Part shown: in pieces, positions 24,124 to 32,522 of the stretch
Layout: every line of letters begins with the position of its first letter
Position numbering within the stretch: position 1 is the first letter of the stretch
The notes under the pieces: generated by a model
Seen by the model: only the letters and a program-made list of their open reading frames with translations
What the model was told of the DNA's origin: nothing
The model's database searches: none
Translations under genes and position numbers: made by a program
NCBI GenBank assembly: GCA_020161975.1
Contig: JAIUNP010000002.1
Span: 1-64,000 of the forward strand
DNA: 64,000 nt
Source of the DNA: Pseudomonadota bacterium
Lineage (GTDB): Bacteria; Pseudomonadota; Alphaproteobacteria; Rhizobiales; Beijerinckiaceae
Reading direction: 5' to 3'

Positions 24124-26388
24124 TCAGGCCGCTTCCCAGACCTGGTTCAGGATCCGTGCCGCGATCTCGGATTTGTCCTGCGGCAGGAACCGGCCGTAGT
24201 GCTGTGCGACCATGTCGGGCGTATCCTGAATGGCATAACTCGCCTGCTCATAGGACCCAGTGCGCTTCAGGATGTGTGTGGCCAGCACATCGCGCACATT
24301 ATGCGGCCCGTGCGGTAGCAGGCCTTCAATCGCCCCGCGTTTGGTCCATGGGTTGTAGATGCCGTAGCGCTGAATCGCCGTCCTCCACGCCTCATAGAAC
24401 GTGTTCTGGCAGTAAGCCGCGTTGGTGCTTGTCATCTTTGCCGTCTTGACGAAGAACGTTCCCGGGTCAGCCGCATCGCCGACCAGACGTGCGCGATGGC
24501 GCTCGATCCAAGCTTCGATCAGTTCGTAGAGTCGCCCGAGGTCCGGGAGGATCAGGCGGAAGGGCTTGGAACCGAAGAAGGAGGAATTGGCATTCTTGAA
24601 GGCGACTGACGGGATCAGGATCTCCCACCCTTGGTCGCGGCTGCTCCAACGCAACTCGCCACGCTTCGTGTCCTCCAGCTTGCGCTCCGAGGTCGGCAAA
24701 GTCCCTGGCCGGCACAGCAGCAGTTCGCGCAGGTTCTTCTGACGGAGCCCCGTGTGAAGGCCGATGCGCAGCATCAGGAATGCGCGGACAGCCTCCGCGG
24801 CCGCGCGGACATTGTGCCGTTCATCTGGCATCCGCTGCAGGATTTCTTCTGTGATCTTGCGGTACTCGCCGACAGGACTTGGCGCTTCGAGCACCGGCAG
24901 GATGGGCTCGAAGGGGTCTCGATGAACCCGGGCAACACGGTCGATCTCCTTGATACGCCGACGGGCATGCTTGTACATGCGGTCGCAGGCGGTAGACCAA
25001 TCCGACTGCACAGCGATGATGTCTGCCTCGGTAACCAAGCCTTCGATCGGACGAAGGCTGCTGCCCATAAGGGGCGATTGGCGCAGCCAACCGGTCTCTT
25101 CCCGACAGATCGCCGCAGCAATCGAGAGCAAGTCGATCTCCCATTTGGTGTAGAAGCCCCGCCGGCGCTCCCGCCAGTGAAGGTACCAATCCCAGACCTG
25201 CGGGAAGATCATCATGGCAAAGGTCAAGAGCTTCGGATCGACGCCGAGGCCCTGCACTTCGCTCTCTGGTGGGGCCACGAACGCCCCGAACCACAGCCCG
25301 AAATGCTCCACCTTCTGGGAGGCGGTTTCCGTCCCCCAGACGCCATTCCGCTGCATGCCGAAGGCGGCAAAGGTCGATGTCTTGAAGCGAAGGAGTTCGG
25401 CCATCTCGTCATTCAGACGTTTGGGCGCAATGATGATGCCCGACTCTTCCGGCGTCCGTGCGGGAGAAGACTTGCGAACCGGCCCCGAGGCACAGCTGAA
25501 GCGAACCGCATAGCGCTGGCGAATGGCAGCCGCTTGATACCTGCGATAATCCGTGGACCCGCTGATGATCACCGTGCGGACCCAGTTCAGGATTTCCGCC
25601 TTCTCCTGGCTTGGCCTGCGGTTGAAATTTTCGGGCAGGTGCCACGCCAAACGCCGGCGCTCAGACGGCGAGATGTTCTCTAGATCAAAATCGCCTGGTG
25701 CTCGGTCGGGCAGGCCAGACAGGTTCAGAAAGTAGCCCGCCGGCAGTCGATAGCGCCGCTCGATGCGTCCCAGGATTTCCAGGCTGATCGCAGCGCGCGG
25801 GACCTTCTTGCCGCGCCCCCAACTGATCAGCGTGCTGCGATTGACGCCGTCCTCGGGTCTCACCACCGCGTTGTAAAGGTGGTAGATGGTTTCGCTATGA
25901 CGGCGGGCGTGTAGCTGAAGGGCTTCACCAAAAGTCTCGGGATCCTGCCAGGTTTTGTCGAGTGGCTCGGGAAATTCAACGACCGCCCTCGGTTGGACTC
26001 CAGGCTTCTTGCGGACCTTCTCGGTACCTGTCGCTCGAACGCCTGTCGGGTTTATGGCGGGCCCGCTGGACATGGAGCGTGTTGATCTGCCTCCTGCGCG
26101 AGCCGGACGCAGAGTCTCATTCGAAATCGCGCGTGCTACGGCGTCGAAGATAGGCTGCAGCGTTGCCCGGTGGGCACGGAAGCGATCGACATCCATGTCG
26201 AGCATGGCGGACAGAGACTGGAGGTCGAGCCCGCTGCCCCGGTAGGGTGGGTACTCTTTTCGCTCGAGCAGGTCGACCAAGCAGTTATAGAGCAAGCGCA
26301 GCTCACCTTCGGTGAAGATCGACGTGAGCCGAGCCTTGCAGAATTCTGCGATCTTGCGCGGTGTGAGTGCAGAAGATGTTGATTTCAT
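24124..26388 (-). CDS. Large tyrosine recombinase-like protein (754 aa)
   Basis: The C-terminal third carries tyrosine-recombinase signatures: R in GLHTGLRQKNLRELLL (about 546), K in SVAFKNANSSFFG, H-x-x-R in GPHNVRDVLATH (about 691-696) and Y in MVAQHYGRFLP (about 730). The N-terminal 450 residues include a region with helix-turn-helix-like character (VNRSTLISWGRGKKVPRAAI) and are not part of normal integrases. Length is about twice that of XerC/D. Leftward, just downstream of repC. Could be a plasmid dimer resolvase or an integrase of a mobile element; no attachment site recognised. Confidence 0.7.
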   Translation of the reverse strand: MKSTSSALTPRKIAEFCKARLTSIFTEGELRLLYNCLVDLLERKEYPPYRGSGLDLQSLSAMLDMDVDRFRAHRATLQPIFDAVARAISNETLRPARAGGRSTRSMSSGPAINPTGVRATGTEKVRKKPGVQPRAVVEFPEPLDKTWQDPETFGEALQLHARRHSETIYHLYNAVVRPEDGVNRSTLISWGRGKKVPRAAISLEILGRIERRYRLPAGYFLNLSGLPDRAPGDFDLENISPSERRRLAWHLPENFNRRPSQEKAEILNWVRTVIISGSTDYRRYQAAAIRQRYAVRFSCASGPVRKSSPARTPEESGIIIAPKRLNDEMAELLRFKTSTFAAFGMQRNGVWGTETASQKVEHFGLWFGAFVAPPESEVQGLGVDPKLLTFAMMIFPQVWDWYLHWRERRRGFYTKWEIDLLSIAAAICREETGWLRQSPLMGSSLRPIEGLVTEADIIAVQSDWSTACDRMYKHARRRIKEIDRVARVHRDPFEPILPVLEAPSPVGEYRKITEEILQRMPDERHNVRAAAEAVRAFLMLRIGLHTGLRQKNLRELLLCRPGTLPTSERKLEDTKRGELRWSSRDQGWEILIPSVAFKNANSSFFGSKPFRLILPDLGRLYELIEAWIERHRARLVGDAADPGTFFVKTAKMTSTNAAYCQNTFYEAWRTAIQRYGIYNPWTKRGAIEGLLPHGPHNVRDVLATHILKRTGSYEQASYAIQDTPDMVAQHYGRFLPQDKSEIAARILNQVWEAA

Positions 26389-26558
26389 TTTCCATCCTTC
26401 GATTTCTGGGGCTGCCCAGCTATCGAAAGCAATCGCAGAATGGCAGGACTAATGTCGTCGGGTATCTGAACATACATCGCAAACCGTAGACCTCCCACCT
26501 AGGCTTCTAGAAGTGGCTGGCTTGACCGTAGAGGTCGAGCGCAAGCTCCATTCTTAAC

Positions 26559-26574
26559 GTCCACCGCGGTGGAC
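26559..26574. promoter_or_regulatory. parS-like palindrome 1 (end of repC)
   Basis: GTCCACCGCGGTGGAC is a perfect 16-bp palindrome one base past the repC stop. The same word, with one central change, lies inside repC at 27008-27023 and in degraded form before repC at 27715. RepB partition proteins of repABC plasmids bind such palindromes. Confidence 0.7.
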
Positions 26575-26575
26575 A

Positions 26576-27652
26576 TCAGGTTGCGAGGTCTGCCGATCGC
26601 GAAAGCCTTTCAAGCAGATGCCATGGGTGGAAATCGGCTGTCTTCCTGCCGATTGTGATGCTGTGGAAATATGCTGCGTGGTTTCTGACCCGTTGCCCCA
26701 ACTGCAGAAGAAGAAAGACGGCGGATGCGGTCTTCTCGGAACCGATGTTTCTTCGCGCCTCTGCAAAGGTGGCGGGGGTGATGCCCATCATTGGGGCGAG
26801 CATTTGGGCGTGTTTTCCAACGTCTTCCCAAGTCCTGAGTGGGCTCGTGGCAAAGGCAGCTGCTTCAGTGCAAACTGCGGCAAGGGTTTGAACGTCGGGC
26901 AGCTTTGTGTTTTGTGCTTCTTCAGAGTCTTTTCGTATTTTTTTAGACATAGAATGGTGCCGGACAATTTGTCCGTCGCTGGCGGGCATTTTGGTCGGAA
27001 CGGCGACGTCCACCGTGGTGGACATTTGCTGTAGCTCGACGTCGATCTTCGCCAGCAGATCACGATATTCTGCAGTCACCAGTTTTCGGCGCAGTAATTT
27101 CCGCGAGTTCGTTGCAAGTTCGTTGTCGGTCTCTATGCCGTCGATCGCAGATAGCTTTACGAGGATCTGCTTGCGTAGGAATATCTGATCGCGGTGTTCG
27201 TTCTCCAAATTGATGGCGGCTGCGATCAGTTCGTTTGCACGTTCCATAAGTGGAGAGAGGGAGAGGCCGAAGCTGAGGGATTGGCCATCACATGAGCGTA
27301 CCCGATAGCGCTTTCTGTTCGGGCTGTCGTGGCGCGTGATGAAGCCGAGTTCGATGAACTTATCGACATGTCGGCGAAGCGTCCGTTCGTCGATACCGCC
27401 GATGCGGCGGCAGATCTCGACGTTCGAAGCGAACACGGTATCACCGTGCCCTGGCCGGAGAAAAGACAGGAGGGCCTGAAGGGTTTGAATGTGGCCCGGT
27501 TTGAGCCCGAATATGCTTCGAGCATTGCGAAGGGCGCGGAATACACCCCAGATGTCTGGAGCCGTGTTCTCTTGGTTCCGGTCTCCAATGCGGCGACCGG
27601 TGACGCTTGTCGAAAGCTGATTGAATGCCATTTCTTGCTGAACGACGGCCAC
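26576..27652 (-). CDS. repC: RepC-like replication initiator of repABC plasmid
   Basis: 358 aa. N-terminal winged-helix region (about 55-115: LKPGHIQTLQALLSFLRPGH, SNVEICRRIGGIDERTLRRH, VDKFIELGFITRHDS) typical of RepC, then a variable middle and C-terminal helical domain (TWEDVGKHAQMLAPMMGITP). RepC opens the origin, which in this plasmid family lies within the repC gene; an AT-rich patch at about 26890-26950 fits. It is separated from repB by 220 bp that encode the antisense RNA. Clearly lower GC than the catabolic region. Contains one parS-like palindrome. Confidence 0.85.
   Translation of the reverse strand: MAVVQQEMAFNQLSTSVTGRRIGDRNQENTAPDIWGVFRALRNARSIFGLKPGHIQTLQALLSFLRPGHGDTVFASNVEICRRIGGIDERTLRRHVDKFIELGFITRHDSPNRKRYRVRSCDGQSLSFGLSLSPLMERANELIAAAINLENEHRDQIFLRKQILVKLSAIDGIETDNELATNSRKLLRRKLVTAEYRDLLAKIDVELQQMSTTVDVAVPTKMPASDGQIVRHHSMSKKIRKDSEEAQNTKLPDVQTLAAVCTEAAAFATSPLRTWEDVGKHAQMLAPMMGITPATFAEARRNIGSEKTASAVFLLLQLGQRVRNHAAYFHSITIGRKTADFHPWHLLERLSRSADLAT
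27008..27023. promoter_or_regulatory. parS-like palindrome 2 (inside repC)
   Basis: GTCCACCGTGGTGGAC: seven-base arms identical to those of the site at 26559 with a GT centre. Located in the repC coding sequence. Confidence 0.6.
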
Positions 27653-27674
27653 GTCGCCCCTTAGCTTCGCAGGA

Positions 27675-27700
27675 CTTTTCGCGATGTTTCACGCGAAAAG
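27675..27700. repeat. Inverted repeat upstream of repC start
   Basis: CTTTTCGCG (27675-27683) and CGCGAAAAG (27692-27700), spacer eight bases, about 20 bp before the repC ATG in leftward sense. The middle, TGTTTCACGCGAAA, also resembles the general parS word. A hairpin here could sequester the repC initiation region and be the target affected by the antisense RNA. Confidence 0.5.
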
Positions 27701-27714
27701 ACAACAAAAATCAG

Positions 27715-27732
27715 GTCCACCGAATCGGTGAC
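27715..27732. promoter_or_regulatory. Degenerate parS-like site before repC
   Basis: GTCCACCG-AAT-CGGTGAC: the left arm matches the other two sites, the right arm only partly. Confidence 0.4.
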
Positions 27733-27734
27733 TC

Positions 27735-27822
27735 TTGACCGCTGTGTGGGAGATTGCTACATCATAGGTGCAAATCGATGATGGGCTCTCCGAGGGAAAC
27801 CTTGGGGGGCTCTTTTCTTTCT
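27735..27822 (+). ncRNA. incA: Predicted countertranscribed RNA (incA type) between repB and repC
   Basis: On the plus strand, TTGACC (27735-27740), a 17-bp gap and CTACAT (27758-27763) form a promoter. A 13-bp hairpin (27783-27795 with 27800-27812, GAAA loop) followed by TTTTCTTTCT ends the transcript, giving an RNA of about 50 nt. Four of the pairs are G-U in the plus-strand RNA but become A-C mismatches in the repC mRNA, so the terminator works only in the antisense direction. Position and size match ctRNA genes of repABC plasmids, which limit RepC synthesis and determine incompatibility. Confidence 0.75.
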
Positions 27823-27872
27823 GGCCTTCGCTACTCTCCTTCTGCTCGAGGTTGCCTCATTATGGCCGAGGG

Positions 27873-28829
27873 TTATGCCCCTTGGCCGCTCTCATCCCGC
27901 CATTGCTGGAAAAGATCCTGAAGCGCCGCCTCAGCACGTTCTTCCAGCCACAGGCCGAATTCTGGGTTGTCTTTCCGCGTGACCTTGATCGCAACGGACT
28001 TTGCGTCGATGGACAACTGGCCAACCACAAGGCCGTCCGCGCCCCTAACGGAAAGGCTCTTGGCGGGCGACTTGGTCTTCGGCTCTTTGGCTGCGCGGGC
28101 GCAGGCGTCGAAGACGATCTGAAAACGCTCGGCGCTGGTCGTCTCCCGGGGCAGGGCGCTCAAAACTGCTTTGGCAACGTCGACAAGCGAGACCTTGGCA
28201 GACAGGCCCGCAAGGTCACCCCATTGCCGTCGCCCCGTGCCGTGAGCTGGCCCAATCAGGCGGATCAGCTCTTCAGGGAGTTGATCCACCACCACCCTGT
28301 GGTTTGATACCCCCTGCCGGGTCAATCCTAGCGCATCCTGGATGATGCCAGGTTTGTAACCTGCTTCTTGCATCTCTTTGATAAACAATGATTTTTCTAT
28401 AAAGGATGGGTCCAGGCGCAGGTTGTTCTCCTGGCCCTGAGCAAGCAGAGAAGCGTCGTCGTCCAGAGTCCGCACGATGGCTTTGACTGGGCCCCCGACC
28501 TTGCGAATGGCTGCAAGCCTACGACGCCCATACACGACGCGATAGCGATCCGGCCTTTCAGAGGGGCGGACCATGATCGGCACTTGCTGACCGTGCTTGC
28601 GGATGCTCTCGGCAAGGTCGTCGATGCCGTCGTCGTCGAAGGATAACCGGTCACGCAGTCCGTCGATGTCAATCATCTCGGGATCGATGTCGCGGATCGA
28701 GTTCGCCGTGATCTCGCGAAGCGAGTCACGCAAGCCGCCGACAGAGCCACCGAACTTCACGGGTTTCTGCGGGGCAGGGGGGGCGGCCACGTCGTCTTTC
28801 GGAGGTTGGTTGAAGATGTTCCGGCCCAT
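27873..28829 (-). CDS. repB: RepB partition protein (ParB-like) of repABC operon
   Basis: 318 aa from ATG 28829, which overlaps the repA stop as TGATG; an ATG five codons upstream is possible. RepB/ParB N-terminal domain with SIRKHGQQVPIMVRPSE and YRVVYGRRRLAAIRKVG. A helix-turn-helix follows (KPGIIQDALGLTRQGVSNHR), and the C-terminal part ends in an acidic helix. Acts with RepA as a plasmid segregation system by binding centromere palindromes, here likely GTCCACC-type sites. Distinct from the 712-aa ParB-like protein. Confidence 0.9.
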   Translation of the reverse strand: MGRNIFNQPPKDDVAAPPAPQKPVKFGGSVGGLRDSLREITANSIRDIDPEMIDIDGLRDRLSFDDDGIDDLAESIRKHGQQVPIMVRPSERPDRYRVVYGRRRLAAIRKVGGPVKAIVRTLDDDASLLAQGQENNLRLDPSFIEKSLFIKEMQEAGYKPGIIQDALGLTRQGVSNHRVVVDQLPEELIRLIGPAHGTGRRQWGDLAGLSAKVSLVDVAKAVLSALPRETTSAERFQIVFDACARAAKEPKTKSPAKSLSVRGADGLVVGQLSIDAKSVAIKVTRKDNPEFGLWLEERAEAALQDLFQQWRDESGQGA

Positions 28830-30028
28830 CAGCGTCGACCCCATGCCATCTGAATCGTCTGCTCCAACTCGTCCGCGACGTTGTTCACGCTGCTCAACGC
28901 GCGGTCGATCGTTTTGCGGATAAGTTGGCTCGGATCGACTTCATAAATCGTCTGCTGGGTCATCCCTGCGTCCGAGATGGCGGTGGATTTCAGCATCGGT
29001 TCGGTCATGACCTGGCCCGCAAGGATCGAGCGCAAGTAACCGGCCATCTGAGTCTGAGGCCCGTCCGATGGCTCATAACGCGTGATCAGGAACTTGACGA
29101 AGTCCCAAGTCACCCGCCGCCCGATCGCTTCTTCGACCGCCTGTACCGTCTCCGAAGCCAGTTTGAGGAACTGGCTCATCGACGCGATGTCCAGCATCCC
29201 GGGAACCACCGTGACCAAAAGGCCGGTCGACGCAGCCAAAGCGGTCAACGTGAGGAAGCCCAATTGGGGAGGGCAGTCGATCATGATGAGATCGTAGTCC
29301 GCTTCGACCTCGTCCAAAGCCAGGGACAACCGTTCTGCGAAAATCGGCTGTTGACGTCGTGCAAGTGCGTTGGCTGTTTCCGTCTCGTATTCCGAGAGCA
29401 ACAAGCCTGCGGGAACCATGTCGAGATTGTGGAAGTAGGTCTTCTGGATCACCGAAGACAGTGGAACCCTGCCCTCGTATCGAAGCGCGTCATAGATCGT
29501 GCCACTTTCGGCAAACTCAAGCTCTGGCCGGAAGCCGAAGAAGGTGGTCAGACTTGCCTGCGGGTCAAGATCAAGTGCAAGCACCCGGTAACCTCTAAGT
29601 GCAAACCGCTGTGCAAGGTGGATTGTGGCGGTAGTTTTCGAGGAGCCGCCCTTGAAGTTGACCACGGAAATGACCTGACGCCTGTCTCCATCTCGGCGGC
29701 CAGGTCGATAGGCGTCGGCATTCTTGCCTGTTCTGGCCAGAATGCCACGTAGATCGTCGATCTCTTCGGCAGAGTAAAACCGGTGCCCACGATTGTCCGA
29801 ATAAACCTCAGGAAAGCTCCCATCTTTGTGACGGTTGCGCAGGTTTGACGGGCTAACGCGAAGCAACTCGGCAACTTCAGTGGAACTGAACCGCCGCAAT
29901 GCTTTGCGATCTTCAGGCTGGAGGGCGGCCTTCATTTGGCGGTTCAGTGACTCTGCCAAGCTATCGGCAAATGCACCGATGTCGGCGGAACCGACCCCTT
30001 GATTGAGTTTCTTACCCAGATCACCCAT
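28829..30028 (-). CDS. repA: RepA partition ATPase (ParA-like) of repABC operon
   Basis: 399 aa. An N-terminal helix-turn-helix (EVAELLRVSPSNLRNRHKDG, about 51-70) is followed by a ParA Walker-type ATPase with deviant Walker A KGGSSKTT at 126-133 and LALDLDPQASLT downstream. A motif DLIMIDCPPQLGFLTLTAL and C-terminal conserved TAISDAGMTQQTIYEVDP complete the RepA pattern. By family knowledge RepA drives partition and represses its own operon; repeats upstream of its start fit. First gene of the leftward repABC operon. Confidence 0.92.
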   Translation of the reverse strand: MGDLGKKLNQGVGSADIGAFADSLAESLNRQMKAALQPEDRKALRRFSSTEVAELLRVSPSNLRNRHKDGSFPEVYSDNRGHRFYSAEEIDDLRGILARTGKNADAYRPGRRDGDRRQVISVVNFKGGSSKTTATIHLAQRFALRGYRVLALDLDPQASLTTFFGFRPELEFAESGTIYDALRYEGRVPLSSVIQKTYFHNLDMVPAGLLLSEYETETANALARRQQPIFAERLSLALDEVEADYDLIMIDCPPQLGFLTLTALAASTGLLVTVVPGMLDIASMSQFLKLASETVQAVEEAIGRRVTWDFVKFLITRYEPSDGPQTQMAGYLRSILAGQVMTEPMLKSTAISDAGMTQQTIYEVDPSQLIRKTIDRALSSVNNVADELEQTIQMAWGRR

Positions 30029-30062
30029 TTGCTGCCCTCAGGCCCCTATCAGGGCTCTTTGT

Positions 30063-30109
30063 GGTTCTGACGGCTTTTGGCCGTTCTGACGCGTTATCTC
30101 GTCAGAACC
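30063..30109 (-). promoter_or_regulatory. Predicted RepA operator upstream of repA
   Basis: GGTTCTGACG (30063-30072) and CGTCAGAACC (30100-30109) are perfect inverted 10-mers, with a third copy GTTCTGACG at 30083-30091. They lie 35-80 bp upstream of the repA ATG, where autoregulatory sites of repABC operons occur. Confidence 0.65.
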
Positions 30110-30164
30110 GAAATGACATGAACGCGTGAGTCCATCAAGAAGAATCTAGATATGGTGGAAAAAC

Positions 30165-30173
30165 TTATCCACA
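30165..30173. promoter_or_regulatory. DnaA-box match
   Basis: TTATCCACA, the exact E. coli DnaA box, lies in the 280-bp gap (30029-30308) upstream of repA. The same nonamer occurs again at 30844-30852 inside the neighbouring gene. The remainder of the gap shows no gene. Confidence 0.4.
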
Positions 30174-30308
30174 TCCCCACAGGGCGTCAAACCGGTCCAA
30201 CGACTTGCAGAGGCTTTTGAGGCCTGCACCAAGCTAGGAGTGGCTGAAAGGGCAGGGCGACGCGGCTTTGGCGCTGCAAAGCTTGTGCACGATTCGGTAC
30301 GAGGTTGC

Positions 30309-31139
30309 CTAGAAAGGAATTTCACGCATCCTCGCAGCCTCGCCATGCACTGCCAGTGCCGCCGCAAAGCGGTTCAGCCCCAGCCGAACCTGCATTGCAC
30401 TGACCCGCTCGGCGTAGGCTTCACGGCCGATCCGACGCTCCAGATCCCTCTCGTGGAAGCGCCAGTTCTGCACCGGCGCCAAGCGGATCAGATCGGCAGC
30501 TTCCTGCTCCCTCGGGGCCAGCACCCGTTCGTGTTCCGCCCGAGCCAGGGTCGTCCCCGCACTGCGCCATTTCCGCATAAAGCCTAACAAATACCCTGCT
30601 GGAACCTGCTCATTCCCCTTTGCCCTGTTGAACGCTCGGAACGCGTCCCAGATGACTTGGGTGTCGACATTCCAGCAGGGCAGGGCGGTCTTCGCCGCCT
30701 TGATCAAGTCCGCCCAGGGCGTTCGGTGGACGTTTGACCCAGCCCCTATCTCGATCTTCCCAGCGAACATCATTTTGTTTTTAGAATCTCTAGATAGTGA
30801 TGTGTCATCTGTGGCTGACACGAGATCTGGCTCAGTTGCAGGGTTATCCACAGAGCCAAAGCGGAAGAGCCAAGGCGCGAATTTGCCATGCGGCTTCCAG
30901 CGCAAGAGCCCTAGGGCCGATGCCGCCAATTCAGCCAGCAGTCGGGTCAGGTGCTGGCGAGACACGCCCATCTTGTCCGCAAGACTGCCGAGCGTGAATG
31001 CCGCGGTGCCGCGCTCGAGGCCATTGTAGCCGTCCTTCCAAGCAATGCCGTCCAGGATGATGGTGGCAAGCTTATGGGCCGAGACCGACAGGGGCGTCTC
31101 GGTGATGCGGCGCAGGATAGCGCCGGTGGTCAATTGCAT
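30309..31139 (-). CDS. Winged-helix plasmid protein, possible second replication factor
   Basis: 276 aa from ATG 31139 (MQLTTGAILRRITETPLSVS) with AGGA about ten bases upstream; a start at 31232 would add 31 residues. The N-terminal region (about 20-85: AHKLATIILDGIAWKDGYNG, AFTLGSLADKMGVSRQHLTR) is a winged helix. A conserved PWADLIKAAKTALPCWN and VIWDAFRAFNRAKG segment follows. I do not recognise a named family. Its position next to repABC and the DnaA-box matches make a replication or regulatory role plausible, but this is inference. Confidence 0.6.
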   Translation of the reverse strand: MQLTTGAILRRITETPLSVSAHKLATIILDGIAWKDGYNGLERGTAAFTLGSLADKMGVSRQHLTRLLAELAASALGLLRWKPHGKFAPWLFRFGSVDNPATEPDLVSATDDTSLSRDSKNKMMFAGKIEIGAGSNVHRTPWADLIKAAKTALPCWNVDTQVIWDAFRAFNRAKGNEQVPAGYLLGFMRKWRSAGTTLARAEHERVLAPREQEAADLIRLAPVQNWRFHERDLERRIGREAYAERVSAMQVRLGLNRFAAALAVHGEAARMREIPF

Positions 31140-31359
31140 GCGTAGTCGTCCTTCTTCTAAGGACGCCGGACCATCGGGCAACAGAAAATCGTGTCCGGCA
31201 AGCATGTTGCCGGTTGAACGGACCCAAAGCACGCGCTAGATTCCCTGTGCTACGAGGAAATTAGGGCGGCGTCGGATCTATGGTCTGGCGTCGTTTCTCT
31301 TTCTGGGGTTGCGTTTCTTCCGGGTTGATCAGGGGTGATACGGCGCGGCAGATGCCGCC

Positions 31360-31998
31360 TCAGTACCGAACCTCTTCGAAGCCGTAGGTGCCCTCGTAGT
31401 CCTTCCAGTCCACGAAGACGCTGCGGAAATAGTAGTCGTTGCAGCCCGACGATGGGCTGAAGCTGGAGGCGTCAGGCAGTTGGTCCACGCTTGCTCTGTG
31501 CCAGGCGTAGTCGCCCTGTACGCCATAGGTGCCCAAGCGGACGGTCGACCAGACGTTGCAGTCGCCATCGCTGCTCCGGTGCCGGCGGTATTCGGTCTGA
31601 TAAACCCGGATCGAGCGCGCAAAATCATAGGCCGGGTCCGAGATGTCGACATCGGCCTGGTCCACCACGAGGATCGGGGCCGGGAAGGGCAGGGTGGGCA
31701 GTGACAATTGCGGCTGCGACGACGGCTCGAACGCGATGTGGAAAAGACGCTCGATCGGCTTAGTGCGGCGGTAGTCTGCGTGCATCGGGCAGTTCCAGAT
31801 CTGCAGCGGTGGCTCGACGGGCCAAGGCGTGATCCGGGCAATGAAGACAGCACGGGCATGGGCGCATTCGACTGAAGCGGGCCACCCGCCTGCGAGGCAG
31901 AGGAGGATCGCACAGTCGACGGGGTAGGCCGCCGCAGGAGTTGCGAGCGAAATCAGCGTGGACGTGACAAAACCGACGGCGAGGCTGCGAAGGGTCAT
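31360..31998 (-). CDS. Exported plasmid protein of unknown function (212 aa)
   Basis: Start ATG 31998 (MTLRSLAVGFVTSTLISLAT) with AAGGAA upstream; an ATG at 32052 overlaps the preceding stop but would bury the signal peptide. Cleavable signal peptide, probable cut after ATPAAA. The mature part begins YPVDCAILLCLAGGWPASVE and contains ITPWPVEPPLQIWNCP, with several cysteines that may form disulfides. Such proteins sit beside conjugative VirB operons in alphaproteobacteria. Periplasmic, function unknown. Confidence 0.68.
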   Translation of the reverse strand: MTLRSLAVGFVTSTLISLATPAAAYPVDCAILLCLAGGWPASVECAHARAVFIARITPWPVEPPLQIWNCPMHADYRRTKPIERLFHIAFEPSSQPQLSLPTLPFPAPILVVDQADVDISDPAYDFARSIRVYQTEYRRHRSSDGDCNVWSTVRLGTYGVQGDYAWHRASVDQLPDASSFSPSSGCNDYYFRSVFVDWKDYEGTYGFEEVRY

Positions 31999-32051
31999 GG
32001 GGCAGGTTCCTTGAAGAGGGGAGGGGGCTGGGCTGCTGGACTGCCGAGACA

Positions 32052-32354
32052 TCAGTCGTCTGGCGCCGGGCCGAGGGCCTGATAGTCGGCGATGGCGCGA
32101 TTGACCTCGGCGGTCACTTCAGCGCGCGCGGATTCCAGACAATGCAGGTAGATCTGCGCCTCGTCGAAATAGGCGACATACTCTTCGCGGATTTCAGCGG
32201 CGTAGGCGACGCGGGTTGCACCATCGTTGACCGGGGCAGGAGCAAGGGGCGGCATACAATCGAGCGCCGTTCCGGCCCAGACCATTGAGCCGGGACAGAG
32301 CAGCGCGCAACAGAGCAGTCCTGCCGCGGCTAGGTTCAGTGTAGGATCGGGCAT
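32052..32354 (-). CDS. Small exported protein (100 aa)
   Basis: N-terminal signal peptide (LNLAAAGLLCCALLCPGSMV, then WAG). The mature part has two cysteines and a helical segment rich in Glu and Ala (EIREEYVAYFDEAQIYLHCL). Co-directional with and overlapping the 212-aa gene region, so probably the same transcript, divergent from the virB operon. Periplasmic, function unknown. Confidence 0.6.
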   Translation of the reverse strand: MPDPTLNLAAAGLLCCALLCPGSMVWAGTALDCMPPLAPAPVNDGATRVAYAAEIREEYVAYFDEAQIYLHCLESARAEVTAEVNRAIADYQALGPAPDD

Positions 32355-32522
32355 GGTGAGTCCATCCGTTCAATCATGGTGCATGAATTACTAAACACCA
32401 CTCTTGACGCAATAGGATTCTATCGATAGTTGTGCCCCCACGTTGTGCGGTGACAGGTTTCTCAATCGCACGACATGCACTATGTTGGTTCCGAGCGATG
32501 TTGCTTCGGAGCGTGCTGAGCC

